From assembly GCA_002786065.1 (NCBI GenBank), contig NHNY01000027.1:62001-126000 (forward strand): a stretch of DNA of 64,000 bases, in the 5' to 3' direction. Shown here one piece after another: positions 1 to 12,200 of this stretch. Origin of the DNA: Microcyclospora pomicola. Taxonomy: Eukaryota; Ascomycota; Dothideomycetes; Capnodiales. The number at the start of each line of letters is the position of its first letter. Within the stretch, counting starts at the first letter, position 1. The notes under the pieces are model-generated. The model was not told where the DNA came from. It was given only the letters and a program-made list of their open reading frames with translations, and searched no databases. Position numbers and translations under genes: made by a program.

Positions 1-421
1 ATGCTGGTGCTAGGGGTATGTTCGGCGGACCAAGTGAAGACGGACTGTAAGGTGATGGTGATGATGTGTTTCCTCGACTTGGAGGGGGGTTCGCAGAACG
101 AGTTTGGTTGGATCCACGCCCAAAAGCGCGACTATAGTCCTCAAGGTCAGCACGTCTTCTATCAAATCTCTCCTGAACATGTGGCACGTCGTCGCCATCC
201 ATATCGAAATCGAAAATGTCCGGTCCGGAGTCCGTGGTAAGGTCCATGCTTGGTGATGCTGCTGGTATCGAGCTGGGCTCATGGTCATCCACATCATCCA
301 CGTCATCCATGTGAAAGATGAGGACGTGCTGTCCGAAGTCCGTGGTAGTGTCCATGCTTGATGCTGCTGACATCGAGCATGTGTCGTTGTCCGTGCTGAT
401 GAGTTGAGAAGGGGAGAGCAC
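1..421 (-). CDS. Partial acidic, disordered protein, cut by the left window edge
   Basis: A reading frame on the minus strand is open from 421 to base 1 and leaves the window without a stop. In-frame ATGs lie at 373 and 355; the second has the better context (AGCATGG). A TAG at 424-422 precedes the open segment and doubles as a possible intron acceptor, so this may be an internal exon. The product is rich in D, S, T and P, with an Arg-rich patch and a Ser/Pro tail, as in disordered regions. Two in-frame copies of a repeat of about 25 residues (AAS..MD.TTD...D near 367-295 and 262-185) lie exactly 36 codons apart. The retained frame and acidic pattern support coding. Function is unknown. It may be the downstream part of the unresolved gene beside it. 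Confidence 0.5.
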   Translation of the reverse strand, partial: MLSPSQLISTDNDTCSMSAASSMDTTTDFGQHVLIFHMDDVDDVDDHEPSSIPAASPSMDLTTDSGPDIFDFDMDGDDVPHVQERFDRRRADLEDYSRAFGRGSNQTRSANPPPSRGNTSSPSPYSPSSLGPPNIPLAPA

Positions 422-2361
422 CTAGTGGCAAGTGCAGCGTGACAGGTGTCTGTTGTCCAGCTATTCAGGTTTGGTTTGGCATGGACGCAGCGTCTTCATA
501 AGGAGAAGTAGAAGTGTTGTCTTGCTGCTCCGCCGCATGTTGCTTTGCCAGACTAGTGGTATGTGCCAAGCCTGTATAAAGCACGTGCGAATGACAATCA
601 AGTGTGTGTACTTCGAGATAACACGAGGGGCAGCATCATGTGAAAGCCGCAGTACAGCCATGTGGTGGTCAAGCCAAAAAATCTGGCTCCCGCCCCCATC
701 TCGGCTCTTGTGCAGAGTGACACGTTCGTGCTTGCAACCAATGCTGTCGAGTGTAAAGATGACAACACCAAAACAAGTTCAGGGGCTTGTTAACCATGTC
801 GATCTCGGTCGACACCAAGGGCGTAGGACTACGTCGACTGGCACGGGTACTGCAAGGCCCCGTCATGCTGGCCTTGGTTGGGACTGAAACGATCCGTGTG
901 AACTCCTGCGACACGTTGGAGATGCCCACGAACGAGGCACGTCTGAGAACGTGACCAGACATGTTATGCTCTGAAAAAGAGAGCCCACAGTCGCTTGCTA
1001 GCCACATATAAGAAAGCTTTGTGGTGGCACATCATGGTGACGAATACAAAATTCTCGAGAGTGTTCAGCAGCTAGGATATCGTGTGCCAATCATGTTCCA
1101 AAGAGCTCATCCACAGATGTCGACTGGTGCAGGAAATCATGAGAGGGTCGAGGAAAATGGCCCTGGTGGCATGTCCAAAGTCGAACACACATTCCCGGCC
1201 GGGTAGGATATCCAGCAGTCTGCCAGGCCCGGGAACTCTGGTCTCTTTGCATTTTCTGGTGCGGGATGGAATGGCGCCCAAGTGGCGAACTGCACGTAGT
1301 GCTCTGCGTCCACGGCCACGACATGATGCGATGTAGCAACGAAGTGCACAAATGAGTCGATGAGAATGCGTCAGAGTATTTTCCATCAACGACTTCGATC
1401 TGGCGATAGCGGCATCACGATCCTCAGCCTGACAGTCGTTATGGAGAGACGGGCAGTCGGTTGCAACTCTGTGGGTATCTCGCAAGTCACTCAGAATGGT
1501 CCGCATAAGTGTGTTGTTCCAAGAACATATGGTTGTGCTGCCTCAACGTCTCAGACCTATTTCCAGGGAACGAAGCTTGTATGCTTGCAAGGCAACTTGT
1601 GATGTCGAGATGTGTCTCCGATGGTTGCGGGGCGAGCGCCAAGCAGGTTCCGACAGCACCCCACTGTCCGCAACCATAAAGACAGTCCAAGGACAAGCAG
1701 CTGTGGAGACATGTTTCCAATGTTTATGCCGAGTCTTGGTAATAATCCGTTGTCCAGCAAATCCCATCCTGTATATGGTCTCGCACAACAACAACCAAAG
1801 GATTTGCCTTGAGGTTGCGGGGTGCTCCCGAAGTTGCTGAACCTGGGATGTCGTTTACAACGAAACTTGGTGATACGTACTTAATAAAGCCGTCATTGAC
1901 AGTCAACGGAGCCATAATACCGGTGGTGGTTGCGAGACGCTGCAGCACTGCCTGAGCGCACGAAACAATGCTGAGAATGGAAAAGGGAAAAGTGGTAGAC
2001 CTCGGAGTAAAAGTCCAGGATCCTCATGAGGCGCCGGGCTCCAGACAACATCCGGGGGAGCTCGACGAGAATGAATAGCGCAGGTCCCGCCGTTGTTCGG
2101 GTCATAAAAAGCGTTGTTCTCACCGCTTGCAGCGGGGCCTGCAGGTAGCAAAGGCGAGAGCTTTCGTGCTGGGATTTACTCCACCTCGATCGTCGTCCGG
2201 TCCAAAGCAAAATGTTGCCTCGTGTCTCCCTCATACGCGTTCGACTTCAATACCAAGCACCGCCACTGTGTTGCATCTTCCCGTGGACTCGTTCCCATGG
2301 CACTGCAGATGAAGAGAGGTCCCGGGGATCAGACTTACAGGTTGTTCATCCACGAGGCCAT
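422..2361 (-). other. Unresolved, probably spliced coding region (minus strand)
   Basis: No long frame exists here, but the minus strand has a run of splice-like signals joined to protein-like segments. A start-like ATG at 2361 (ATCATGG context) gives MASWMNNL and then a gtaagt donor at 2338. The acceptor ctgcag at 2303 restores a frame that reads well to about 2180, where a gtaaat donor precedes an in-frame TAA. A pyrimidine tract near 1985-1970 precedes a segment ending in a gtacgt donor at 1880, with an acceptor at 1843. Further protein-like stretches lie at about 1720-1490 and 1380-1137. I recognise no family. It could be the 5' part of the gene leaving the left edge, or a decaying gene. 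Exon joins are uncertain and two candidate introns (36 and 38 bp) are short. Confidence 0.3.
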
Positions 2362-2997
2362 GATCAGCGCCGTTCGATACGAATTGGCAAGTGAAGGTGC
2401 AAATGCAAGGACAAGAAGTGGAAGAACGATGTTAGAGGTGAAGACGAACTCCGGACTACTATCACATAAAAGGGGGAGACGTGTCTGGTCAGTCGAATAA
2501 TGCTGAGTTGGACGCTCGGGGGGCACTCCAGGAAGCAGAGCAATGACCATTAAAGTACTGGGATCACGATTGCCGATTTGCAGTATTGGGTCTTGATCGC
2601 ACGTTAGGCGGTCTGACAGAACACATCACTCAACAGACTGAGCGCATGAGTACAGACGGTTCATCTGATCCTTGAGTAAGACCCTACATGATGTTATAGA
2701 CACGCAAACGAAATGTGGCCACAATAGGAGATGTAGTGACAAAAGTCCTATTGAGGCATGCGGCCCGGCACGTCACAATGCGCATTGATGAAAGTCGAAG
2801 GTCGCGCGAGCTTCACTGGCGCGACTGGGATATTCAAGTGAAGTCTTTCTGTATTCACTTCGTTCCTCATCCTCCGCGTCTGCAACTATTCCTTCAGCCT
2901 CCGGTGCATCACGCGATAATGCGCATTGCTTGATATCCCGCACCTCAATCTACCTCATCCCTTGGTACCTTTCGGCTGAGCTGGCCTCAGCATCGAT
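2362..2997. other. Intergenic, divergent promoter region
   Basis: No coding-like frame is visible on either strand. The stretch separates the minus-strand candidate at 2361 from LEO1 at 2998 and probably holds both promoters. Nothing else is recognisable. Confidence 0.5.
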
Positions 2998-4729
2998 ATG
3001 GCTTCCGTCGCTGCTGTCGCAGTGAATCAGGCGTTAACCCCGGAGCCGGACGACCTCGGACAAGATGGTGGTGTGCCTGGCAAGATCACCAGTGCCATCG
3101 GCAGGCGGGAGGATCTTGAAGTGAAGCCAGGTGACATTGAGCGCAAGCACGACGATGAAGAGGAGGAAGATGAAGATGAAGATGAAGACATACAGACAAA
3201 TTCAAGAAGGCGGGAACGCAATGCAATACAAAACGGCCACGCGGACGAAGAAGAGGAGGAGCCACAAGGAGACATCGATGATCTCTTTGGTGATGATGAC
3301 GACGATCTGCCCGACGACCCATTGAAGTGAGTGTCGCAAACATCCAACAAACTGTATGCTAAAGACTAATGATTCTGCGCAGAAGTCGACAGCTCAACGA
3401 CGAAGAGCTGGACTCCGGCGACGACGAAGGGAGAACAGACCGGGCGCCTGTGGAGAGTCAACCAGAATACGTCGAGGAGCAAACAGTGGTGATGGATCTT
3501 GAATTTCCACGCCAACCACTACCAGAACCTAGCGATGGCGAGGTATGTGCACTGGACTGCTTTCCCAATTCCCTGTGCTAATATATCGCCAGCTGTACGC
3601 CCTGAAAATTCCCGATAACCTCGAGATCAAGCCCGAGCAATTCCAGTACAGCACTTTCCAGCCTCCAACCACCGACCACCACTCCCAGAAAGAGCCGAGT
3701 GAAACCTTCTCTGCATACAATACGGCAATGACCACCATCCGCTGGCGTCACTCTCCTTCAGATCCCGCAGAAATGCAATCAAACGCTCGCATATTGCGCT
3801 GGTCGGATGGATCCATCACTCTACAACTTGCATCGGAACCTCTCAAACAATACGAGTTCAAAGGCAATCCTATGGCTGCACCACAGCGGAACCCGGCCAA
3901 GCCTACTCCATTCAGCGTGAGAGATGGGAACAAGGTCGGGCGCCAAGGCATGGGAGCTATTGCAGGCGAGAAGTTCGATCCCAGCAAAGACTCATACTCC
4001 TACCTGATGGTGCCGCATGACACCCTCGAATCTCTGTTGGTCGCACATAAGCTCACCGGAGGTCTACAAATCAAGGAGTCTGATGTGGACAGCGACGATG
4101 CCATTCAGCGACTCGAAGCTGCTCTGGCTAAGGCGGCTAACACGACAAAGTCCAAAGCCGGATTCATCGACACATCGCTCGCGGAGCTGAATCCAGAGCA
4201 CGGCCGTGAGGAAGCTGAGCGTACCATGCGTGAGAAAGCCAAAGCAGAGCGCCGCCGTGAGAACGCAGTGCAACGCGATCAGGAACGCTCAAGCCGGGCT
4301 TTGGGCAGACATGGTTTATCTTCGGGACGATTCGGGGGTGGTCTCAGCACAGACATGCTCGAAGACGACGAGCTCGGTGGCGGTGTTCGCCGACCGCGTG
4401 CTGCACCCAAGAAACGGCGCGCTCGTAGAGGGAGCGAGTACAGTGACGACGAGGACTTTGGCCGAAACCGTTTCTCGCAGAAGGAAGACGAGTATGATCA
4501 AGAAGACGACTTCCTTGCTGGCTCGGATGAAGAGGAGGAAGTTGAAGACGATGATGATCCTGATGATGGAATCGTCGACGACTTCTCTCGACCGCGCCAA
4601 CGCACACCAAAGCGAGCGGCTGAGCCAGACGATGAAGAAGACGCGGAAGGAGAGCCGGACGATGATATTCCCCAAGCTGCGAAGGCGAAGCGTCGGAGAG
4701 TGGTGGACGATGATGAAGACGAGGAATGA
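2998..4729 (+). CDS. LEO1: LEO1, PAF1-complex subunit
   Basis: Three exons (2998-3326, 3383-3542, 3593-4729) encode 541 residues. Donors gtgagt and gtatgt with acceptors gcgcag and cgccag keep the frame. Leo1 is a subunit of the nuclear PAF1 complex, which travels with RNA polymerase II and promotes histone modification during elongation. Residues 1-160 are strongly acidic, with D/E runs and the short motif DLFGDDDD. The Leo1 core starts at about 164 (LYALKIPDNLEIKPEQF) and includes ARILRWSDGSITLQL and YSYLMVPHD. A charged R/K/E helix and an acidic-basic tail ending KRRRVVDDDEDEE follow, as is usual for the family. The first ATG is used because the acidic N-terminus is typical. The call is firm from the core motifs. 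Confidence 0.93.
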
Positions 4730-5374
4730 AGTGTTTTGGATGTGCAGGAGAGAGAGATGTATTGATAGTACAGCTGTCGATCTGTGCTCGCCATCATTGC
4801 AAGGCTGGGCATGGTCGACTTCAGATGCATGTATGTCTACCAATATTCTGCTGTACCAGTACCGCATACACGTATTCATGCAGGGCTGCCTTGGAGGCTG
4901 AAATGATATGTGTTCGTCGCAACAACCGCAATACTTCGTCTTATCGCGATTCTTACTGACATGCCTGACTGCGATGTCTTCTTCACGGTAGAAACGTGGT
5001 CGCGGACTTCGAGCCCCTGGTGAAGAGACATGGAATCTGCGTTATGTTATGTATAGTCGGACGCATGGAGTTCCCATTACAGTACAGTACTCATGGCCCC
5101 CACGCGAGCATATCGGCTCCGGATGAAGTGTAAAGCTTAAGGCCACCATCCCATCCCATCTCCACTCGACCCATCCCCAAATAGCACGTCATGTCATTAG
5201 CTAGATAGACGACTTCGGCTGCGCGAGAAACATCCACTCCCACTCTCATCGCGTGACCCCGAGTGTGCATGCCTGCGTCAAGCACAACCGCTCCTGTATA
5301 CCATGATTGTACATGTCATGTGTCGATGATCCCGGACGACTGTCTGATTCCCTTCCTACCACGCACACACCACC
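4730..5374. other. Intergenic between LEO1 and GID4
   Basis: About 645 bases hold the LEO1 3' region and the GID4 promoter. No coding-like frame, tRNA or repeat stands out. Confidence 0.5.
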
Positions 5375-6503
5375 ATGCCCGAGACGACGGCGAGACCCAC
5401 ACCTCCGCTTGATGGACTCTCATCACGGACCAGCTTTGCGAGTTGTCCGCCCGAGGAAGATAGAGAGAGTGGTTCGCGGAGAGAGCGCAGGGAAGATCAG
5501 GATGAGTCGCCGTCAGCAGCAGCAGCGCGCGATATCGTGGATGGTGACCATGTGACCACACAACAACCGACGCCTGAGCCCGATGCGCATATCGAACCAA
5601 GCCAAATACCGGTGGTGACAGACAAAGGACACCCGACAGAAGATACAGCAATCACCGCAGAAGCAGCGAGTGAGGTCGGATGTCTGGACACCACCATTCC
5701 TCTCCACGAGAGCGAAGCGCGGCTGGCACAGTCCATGTCCACCGCGGCAATATCGCCGGAAGCGCCTTTGCCGATGTATATGTATCATTCACACAATCAC
5801 GAGAGGGTAAGCTAAACGTTCGAGACGAAGGAAGGATAATTTGAAGCTAACGGCGCATTGCAAAGACCCCACAACGAGCGACATCTTCCTTCCTACGGCC
5901 GGGTAGCAAGTTCAGAGGCACGCAACAATCAGATCGGCAAATATACGATGTACAGGTCGAGATTAAGGATGTGGACTTAGCGGAGTCATTCCTTTGCGGG
6001 TATTTGCGCATACAAGGTTGGTTTCAATACTGTAACATCACTTTTGAGATGAAGATGTTGACTGATAGGTCTTGACAGGTCTTACTGACGACCATCCCAC
6101 CTTGACCACGTTCTTCGAGGGCGAGATCATCGGTCCCAAGCACTTCTTCAAGACCGCACACCCATCATGGGGCAGCTCGGAAAAGGTCGATCTGCAACAC
6201 TGGGCACGTTTCCCAGCATGGCGCCCGTTAGCAAAGTCCGCCAAATCACCGAACTTCACTCTCAAAAACTACCAACAACGTGAGCATCTCTTCATGCGCT
6301 GGAAAGAATATTTCCTCGTGCCGGACCACCGAGTTAAGACGATCACCGGCGCCAGCTTCGAGGGCTTCTACTACATATGTTTCAACCAATGTTCCGGCAG
6401 TGTGAGCGGGATCTACTTTCACGCCAAGAGTGAGAAGTATCAGCGACTGGAGTTGCAGCATGTGGACGACATGGGCTGTATGCCCGCGATCCAATTCCGG
6501 TAA
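5375..6503 (+). CDS. GID4: GID4/VID24, substrate receptor of the GID/CTLH ubiquitin ligase
   Basis: Exons 5375-5806, 5866-6016 and 6079-6503 give 335 residues. Donors are gtaagc and gttggt, acceptors are gcaaag and gacag, and gctaac in intron 1 looks like a branch site. Family knowledge: Gid4/Vid24 is the receptor that binds Pro/N-degrons of gluconeogenic enzymes and brings them to the GID E3 ligase when glucose returns. Residues 1-145 are a low-complexity S/T/E/P tail. The conserved beta-barrel begins near 150 with SFLRPGSKF and continues with GYLRIQGLTDDHP, TFFEGEIIG, WARFPAW and HLFMRWKEYFLVPDH. It ends with GASFEGFYYICFNQ and GIYFH..SEKYQ.LEL. The C-terminus coincides with the family's end. 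The call is firm; the exact N-terminal start is less conserved. Confidence 0.93.
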
Positions 6504-6970
6504 CATGCCGGATGCACGAGGGCTGTTGAGAACAATTGTATCGATGCGGAGTTGAGGTGTTTGGTGATAGCGTTCGGCGATGGCAGGATCCGCCAACGGA
6601 TCACATATGTAGCGATGAAATATCTCAAGAGCATTTAGTCATGTGTTGTGCACGCATGGCATCCGCCACTGTGGCTGACCGGCTCGTTGTCTCAGAATCA
6701 CCTGCAGTATAGTACATGAGCATACATGTTTAACCGACTGATAGCGAGGTCTACATGTATATCGATCTATATGAAAGCCACAGTCGCACTCAAGACCTCA
6801 CTCCGGACGAATCTGACGGGGCAGACCAATCACATCACGGGAACTCCTACAATAGCGTGTCTTGGCGTCGACCGCATCTCCATCTCTATACCATTTTTCT
6901 AAACATACAAGGATCGAATTGAGATCCCCTTCTCACAAGATCTCGAAGGATCGCAGGCATATCCAGAATA
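6504..6970. other. Intergenic between GID4 and TRM8
   Basis: About 470 bases with no coding-like frame. It contains a short TA-rich run near 6745-6775 (tacatgtatatcgatctatatg), possibly promoter or UTR. Nothing else seen. Confidence 0.45.
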
Positions 6971-7996
6971 ATGGCTGGCCCGCCGAAGAAAAAGCAACGC
7001 CGTTCCGATCTCCGCGCCACGGACGACAGCGAGCTGCCGCAGAAAAAGTACTACCGGCAGCGAGCGCATGCCAACCCTTTCTCGGATCATGATCTGGTAT
7101 AGTACGTTGATCCCTCAGACGAATATTTCAAAACTTGGACGATAGAGATGGACGAGAACAATTCTCCGGGAGATAGAGGAAAATTCACGATATCGATGAA
7201 ATTACAACATGGCTGCTGAACATTCCTCACTAACACCTGATCTAGTCCCGAGTCGCCAGCGGCAATGGACTGGTCGACGCACTACCCAGCGTTCGCTGTC
7301 GCAGCACCTGACACACCAGATCCCAACAGACCGGAAGCCTCCCGATCAGGCCGCCCCGTCATGACCAAGCAAGTGGACGTAGCAGACATCGGCTGCGGCT
7401 TCGGCGGGCTGACGTTCGCGCTGGCGCCACGCATGCCCGACACTCTGATCCTGGGCCTGGAGATCCGGACGTCGGTGACGGAGTTCGTGCAGCAGAAAGC
7501 CAAAGCGTTGCGCGCGCAGCACGCCTCTGCCTCTGCCGCCACCACGCCCACGCCCACGCCGACAACGACGCTCGCCCCGCCCGGCCTGTACCAGAACTGC
7601 TCGAGCCTGCGGGCCAACACGATGAAGTTCCTGCCGAACCTGTTCGCGCGGGCGCAGCTGCGCAAGATCTTCCTGTGCTTCCCGGACCCGCACTTCAAGG
7701 CGCGCAAGCACAAGGCGCGCATCGTGTCGACGACGCTGAACAGCGAGTACGCGTTCGTGCTGCGACCGGGCGGGCGCGTCTACACCATCACCGACGTCGA
7801 GGACCTGCACCTGTGGATGGTGCGGCATTTCGACGCGCATCCGAGTTTCGCCCGGGTCGGGGATGCGGAGACCGAGGCGGATGAGTGTGTGGCGGTGATG
7901 CGGACGGAGACGGAGGAGGGGAAGAAGGTGACGAGGAATGGAGGGCAGAAGTTCGTGGCTGTGTTTGAGAGGCTGGAGGATCCGGACTGGCCGTGA
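6971..7996 (+). CDS. TRM8: tRNA (guanine-N7)-methyltransferase catalytic subunit
   Basis: Two exons (6971-7101 and 7246-7996; donor gtacgt, acceptor atctag, frame kept as TA|T) encode 293 residues. Trm8, with the WD protein Trm82, makes m7G46 in tRNAs using S-adenosylmethionine. The N-terminus is basic (MAGPPKKKQRR), as in fungal orthologs, followed by KKYYRQRAHANP. SAM motif I (VADIGCGFGG) is near residue 92. The acidic turn LGLEIR follows. The family signature CFPDPHFKARKHKARIV sits near 188, and RPGGRVYTITDVEDLH follows. An A/S/T/P-rich insert (about 132-152) interrupts the Rossmann fold and is probably a surface loop. Most of exon 2 has very GC-rich third positions. The trm82 partner is not in the window. 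Confidence 0.94.
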
Positions 7997-9286
7997 GAGT
8001 GTCCAAAGATAATGAGGCTGTACATATAGCGAAAGGAAAGCGTGGAGGATACAACATCGGGTATTCACATCACCACTCGGTGGGGGCGAAGCATGCACGA
8101 CCAAAACGCTGCTTTTCTTTTTTTTGTGTGCTAATATACATAACAACGAATCGAACCGCAAGCTACACGCGACAGAAAATGTTTCGGCGTCAGCACATTC
8201 GCAACGTAGCATGGCTTGGAGCGAGGGGACACGCGCGACTATCGCTACGGCTGCGCCTCTGCATCCAGCACTACTTGCCACGCTCGACATGATTCATCCC
8301 TCGATTCCACGGGCACGATCGCGAACGTGAAAGCAGTCCTGCGACCACCGTGAGTCCGTGCAACGTGCCAGTACAGAGCACGCAGGACCGGGCTCCTCCA
8401 CGAGCAGGCTGCCGCTTGTTCTGCGGGTCTCTTGTGTGAATGTGAGCAACGACAACTTCGAGCGCCGAGAGCACTCATCCATCCGCTCGCTAAGCCGCCA
8501 ACGATCTGCTAGGGCTGAGGGCTTGGAAGTGGCTAACAAAGATCGAACAGGAGCAGTATCCTCTGGAATGCAACTGCAAAATATGACTGAGCTTCCCGCA
8601 GTCTGGTGTGCTCTACAGTGACTCTGAAGAGACCGAGCACGAAGTCCTGAAGCACAAGTTGCTCGGTAAAAGTGGATGCATGAACTTGAAAACCATGAGT
8701 GAACGCCAGAAACAAATTTTTGTGTGAGTCGAAAACGCTGCAACGTGACCGCAGATTGTAAAGGCAACCACTGGTCATACCATAAGGTGCGCTGTGCGCA
8801 GGCATGGACGTTATATCTCTGTAGTCGCAGAGATCCTGTGAAAAGCCTTTCTGCCCTTCACCGATGTGTTTGGAGATCATGAAAGGATACGCAGTATCAA
8901 GTTCGAACGTGGTAAAAACAGACTGCTTCGCTCCGTTTGGATAATGGAGAATATTCTATGCTCGGTAATCTACCACGAATCGTGAAGCATGCTGAAAATG
9001 CTTTTGAGGGGTGACGTGTCCCAACTATCAGACGCCGAAACTCCTGGCAGGGCGAAAAGCAAGCACAAATTGTACTAACTGGTGAAGAGCATTGCATGCA
9101 AGACCATGCGTGAAAGTGAAGCGCGGTATCGTCCTAGCAATCAGGAGCGCAAAAGCGAACAGATGGCGCAGATGGTACGGCAGGCAATTTTAGAGGTTTT
9201 AACAAATGCCTCAGACAACCTGTGTACCGATCGAACACATTTGTCAATAGTGAGAGAAAGCATGAGCATGTTGAAGTGGAGCATAC
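7997..9286. other. Convergent intergenic region, TRM8 / LARP1
   Basis: About 1.3 kb between two convergent genes. It has a T-run near 8109-8123 that could be a 3'-UTR or poly(A)-region element of TRM8. No frame on either strand reads like protein or starts with a convincing ATG. Confidence 0.5.
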
Positions 9287-12200
9287 TCAGTTCTCCGGAA
9301 GGCGGTCCAGGCGTTCCATAAGTGGGCCTTTGGTCATGTCGGCAAGCTTCTTGCGGTTCTTCAGGTTGAGGGCGCCATTCCGCCATGCAGAACGTAGAGT
9401 CTTGAATGCTAGACCTTCGAGGATTTGCGGTTCATTCTCGACAAGTTCCACGCAATCCCGAAGAACGCGATCGCGTATCGGGTTGTGACTTAGTAGAGCT
9501 TGTGAGTAGAACTTGATGAGATTCTGGAGTCCAGTCACGTTGTGGCGTACTTTGGCGTCTTCGCCGGCGAAGTATTTAAGCTCACTGTACATACGTCCGT
9601 TAAAGTTGCGAATCAGGAAGTGGCACCAAAACTGATACAGCACTTCAAGATCGTATGGACAGGTTCCGGTGGCAGCATGGCTCCGCTGATCAAGTGCCTT
9701 GAAGCGGAGAGTTACGTATGGCTCCATCGTGACATCCGGAGGAGCAGGCACCGGGTTCGGTTGATCCTTCATCCAGAAGATCTCGGACTGAGCTGCATTA
9801 CGCTCAGTAGTGCCAGACTTAGCTGGACTCACTTCGCGAGAGATGCTGACGTCGGCCTCGGCGCCAGTCTTGGAGATGTCACCATTGGTCTTGGGGGCTG
9901 ATTGGTCATCGGCTGGCTTCTTCTCGGCTTCACCGAAAATCGCACGAGAGTCGATAGAGCCATTGGAGAATGTGCGTGAAGCAGCAGAGTGATATGGCAG
10001 GCGCTGTGGTTGGTCTTGTTTTAGCTTCACCACAACCGTTAATGCGCTCGCTGCGTCATCTGGGAAGACGTCAGGCTCAAGGTCCCTCACATCTGCACCT
10101 GGGATGATTTGCTGCGCAGGACTGACGCCATTTTCGTGAGTTGGAGATTTGGTCGATCTACCCCGAGCAACATCTGCCTCGATCATCTCTGGGTACATGC
10201 CTGCCTGCGGCATAGCAGCAAACTGTGGTGCAAATCCATTCGCCATCGGGTATGCAGCGTCATACGACCTTCGATCAGATCGTTGACCATTGGGGAAGGG
10301 ACCAGCCGACATCGGAGCATGGAATTGCGGCGGAGGGAACGGTAGAGATGGAGTGTCCGGTACTCGTAGCTGTTGCGGTCCCTCGTTCTGAGCTTCTGAT
10401 GTACGCTGATCTAACGGCATGACGAATTGCTCCCAGCCGTTCAGCCTTCGCAGGCGTTCCTTATTGTCTTCACCGATGCGGACTTCAATTTCTGCTGACT
10501 GAAGGCATGCAACTCTGAGAATGTCTTTCTCTTGGGTGAGTTGCTTGACACGATTGAAACGCGCAATGGTGTCGAGTAGCACGAAACCCTGTGAGTCCAT
10601 GTTCTTGCGCAAGAAAATATCTTTGAGCAAGTTATCGAGTGAGAAATAGTAGTCGAGCTGAGTCTTGACTAGGTGAACGAGCTGGAAGGGGTCCATGGAT
10701 GGAGTGAAGGGCATAGCTGTCATCGGGTAGCCGGCGGAGTAGTCGTACATTCCAGGGACGTAAGTCTGAACTGGTGGGAGGTGTGCATTTGCACCGTATG
10801 GGCCGAAACGAGCGCCATAGACGTTTTCAAGAGGTATTGAATGTGAGCGAGAGTTGCCACGAGCGTTCCATCCACCACGGCCCTGCTGCGTGTATGAGAA
10901 CTGATGGTTGCCGCGGGCGGAGTACGCACCAGGCGATGGAGGTACTCCAGCGCCAGGCATTGTGAACTCTGCCGACTGACCGTTCGGGTATGCGTGGTTG
11001 GCTTGATGACCTGACAGAAACTCTCGCGTTGTACCACGACCACGACCGCCGCGTTTGCCACCGCGAGATGGTCCGTCGTATGCACGCACCTCCTTGCGCG
11101 AGTCTGACGGCACCATACGAACAGGGGGTGCACTACGCTCTGGAACGTCCGCCGGCTCGCCGTTGAGCTCTGTCTGTGTCGAACTCGAGTTGCCACGGAC
11201 ATTGTACTCTACACTGCTCTCTTCTGGCTTGGCCTCGGTGCCTGCTTGCTTGGTAGTATCACCAAGGCGTGTCTTTGTTGGCAGCTTCTCCGACACGTCC
11301 CCGTTCGCGTGCTTAGCGACTTTGTTCGATGGTCGTGTGTCTGCCAGGCTTTGGCCGCGCGGACCGCGGTCACCACGTGGCTCCTTCGCCTTCTCGCCTA
11401 GCGAATTTGCACTTGACGCGCGGTTGGGTTTTCCGGGAAGTAATGTGCTCTCACGCTCTGCAGTGCCAGGACGACCGCGTTGCAGACTGCTCTCGTCATC
11501 GTTTCGGCGAGCTGCTCGATCTCCTCCAGCCGCACCACTGGCGCCTCCACGAATACCACCTCGTCCACGAGGTCCACCACGGCCACCTCGTTCACCACCA
11601 CCTGGCACGCGCAGGCCATCGCCGCGCTTGATGTTCTGCGTCTCGAAGACGACCGAGGGAGTGACCGCGAGCGTAGCCCATGCTGTCTTCTTGCGAGGCT
11701 TATTTGTTGGAGTCGCATCTTCTTCTGCTTTGTCCGCGGACTCCTTATCCGTAGAATCGAGACGCTCCTTCTCCTGAGCAGTCTCGGGTGTAGGCCAGGA
11801 TACCTGATCTCTGACTGACGGTGGTGCCGCTGTAGGAGGTGTAGGGCGGGTTGGCACTGCCACCTTGGCAGCTTCATCGGCACCTGTTTTGGGGCCTTGG
11901 CGAAGGGGAGTAATACGGGCATCACTGGCTCGCTTCACTTGAGGGCCACTTGTCTTCCTGCTGTCTGCACCGGATGGAAGGTCTTCGTTCCGAGATACGC
12001 CGGGGGCAGAGTTCGTCTTTCGCGACTGTGGACGTTGGTTCTCCTTCAATGTGGAGATGTTCGATACAGACGCATTGTTTTGTGTGGCCTCAGCTGGAGA
12101 TGGGGTTCGTGTGACAATCTTTGCCTTGGCGTCTTCAGCTCGCTTTGCCCATGGGTTCACCATTGGTGGTGGAGCATCTTGCAGGACCACCGGTTTGGGT

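Noticed and set aside
7346-8290. Long minus-strand frame of 314 codons over TRM8
   Set aside because: It is antisense to the GC-rich TRM8 exon and lacks any motif; such frames are expected opposite GC3-rich genes.
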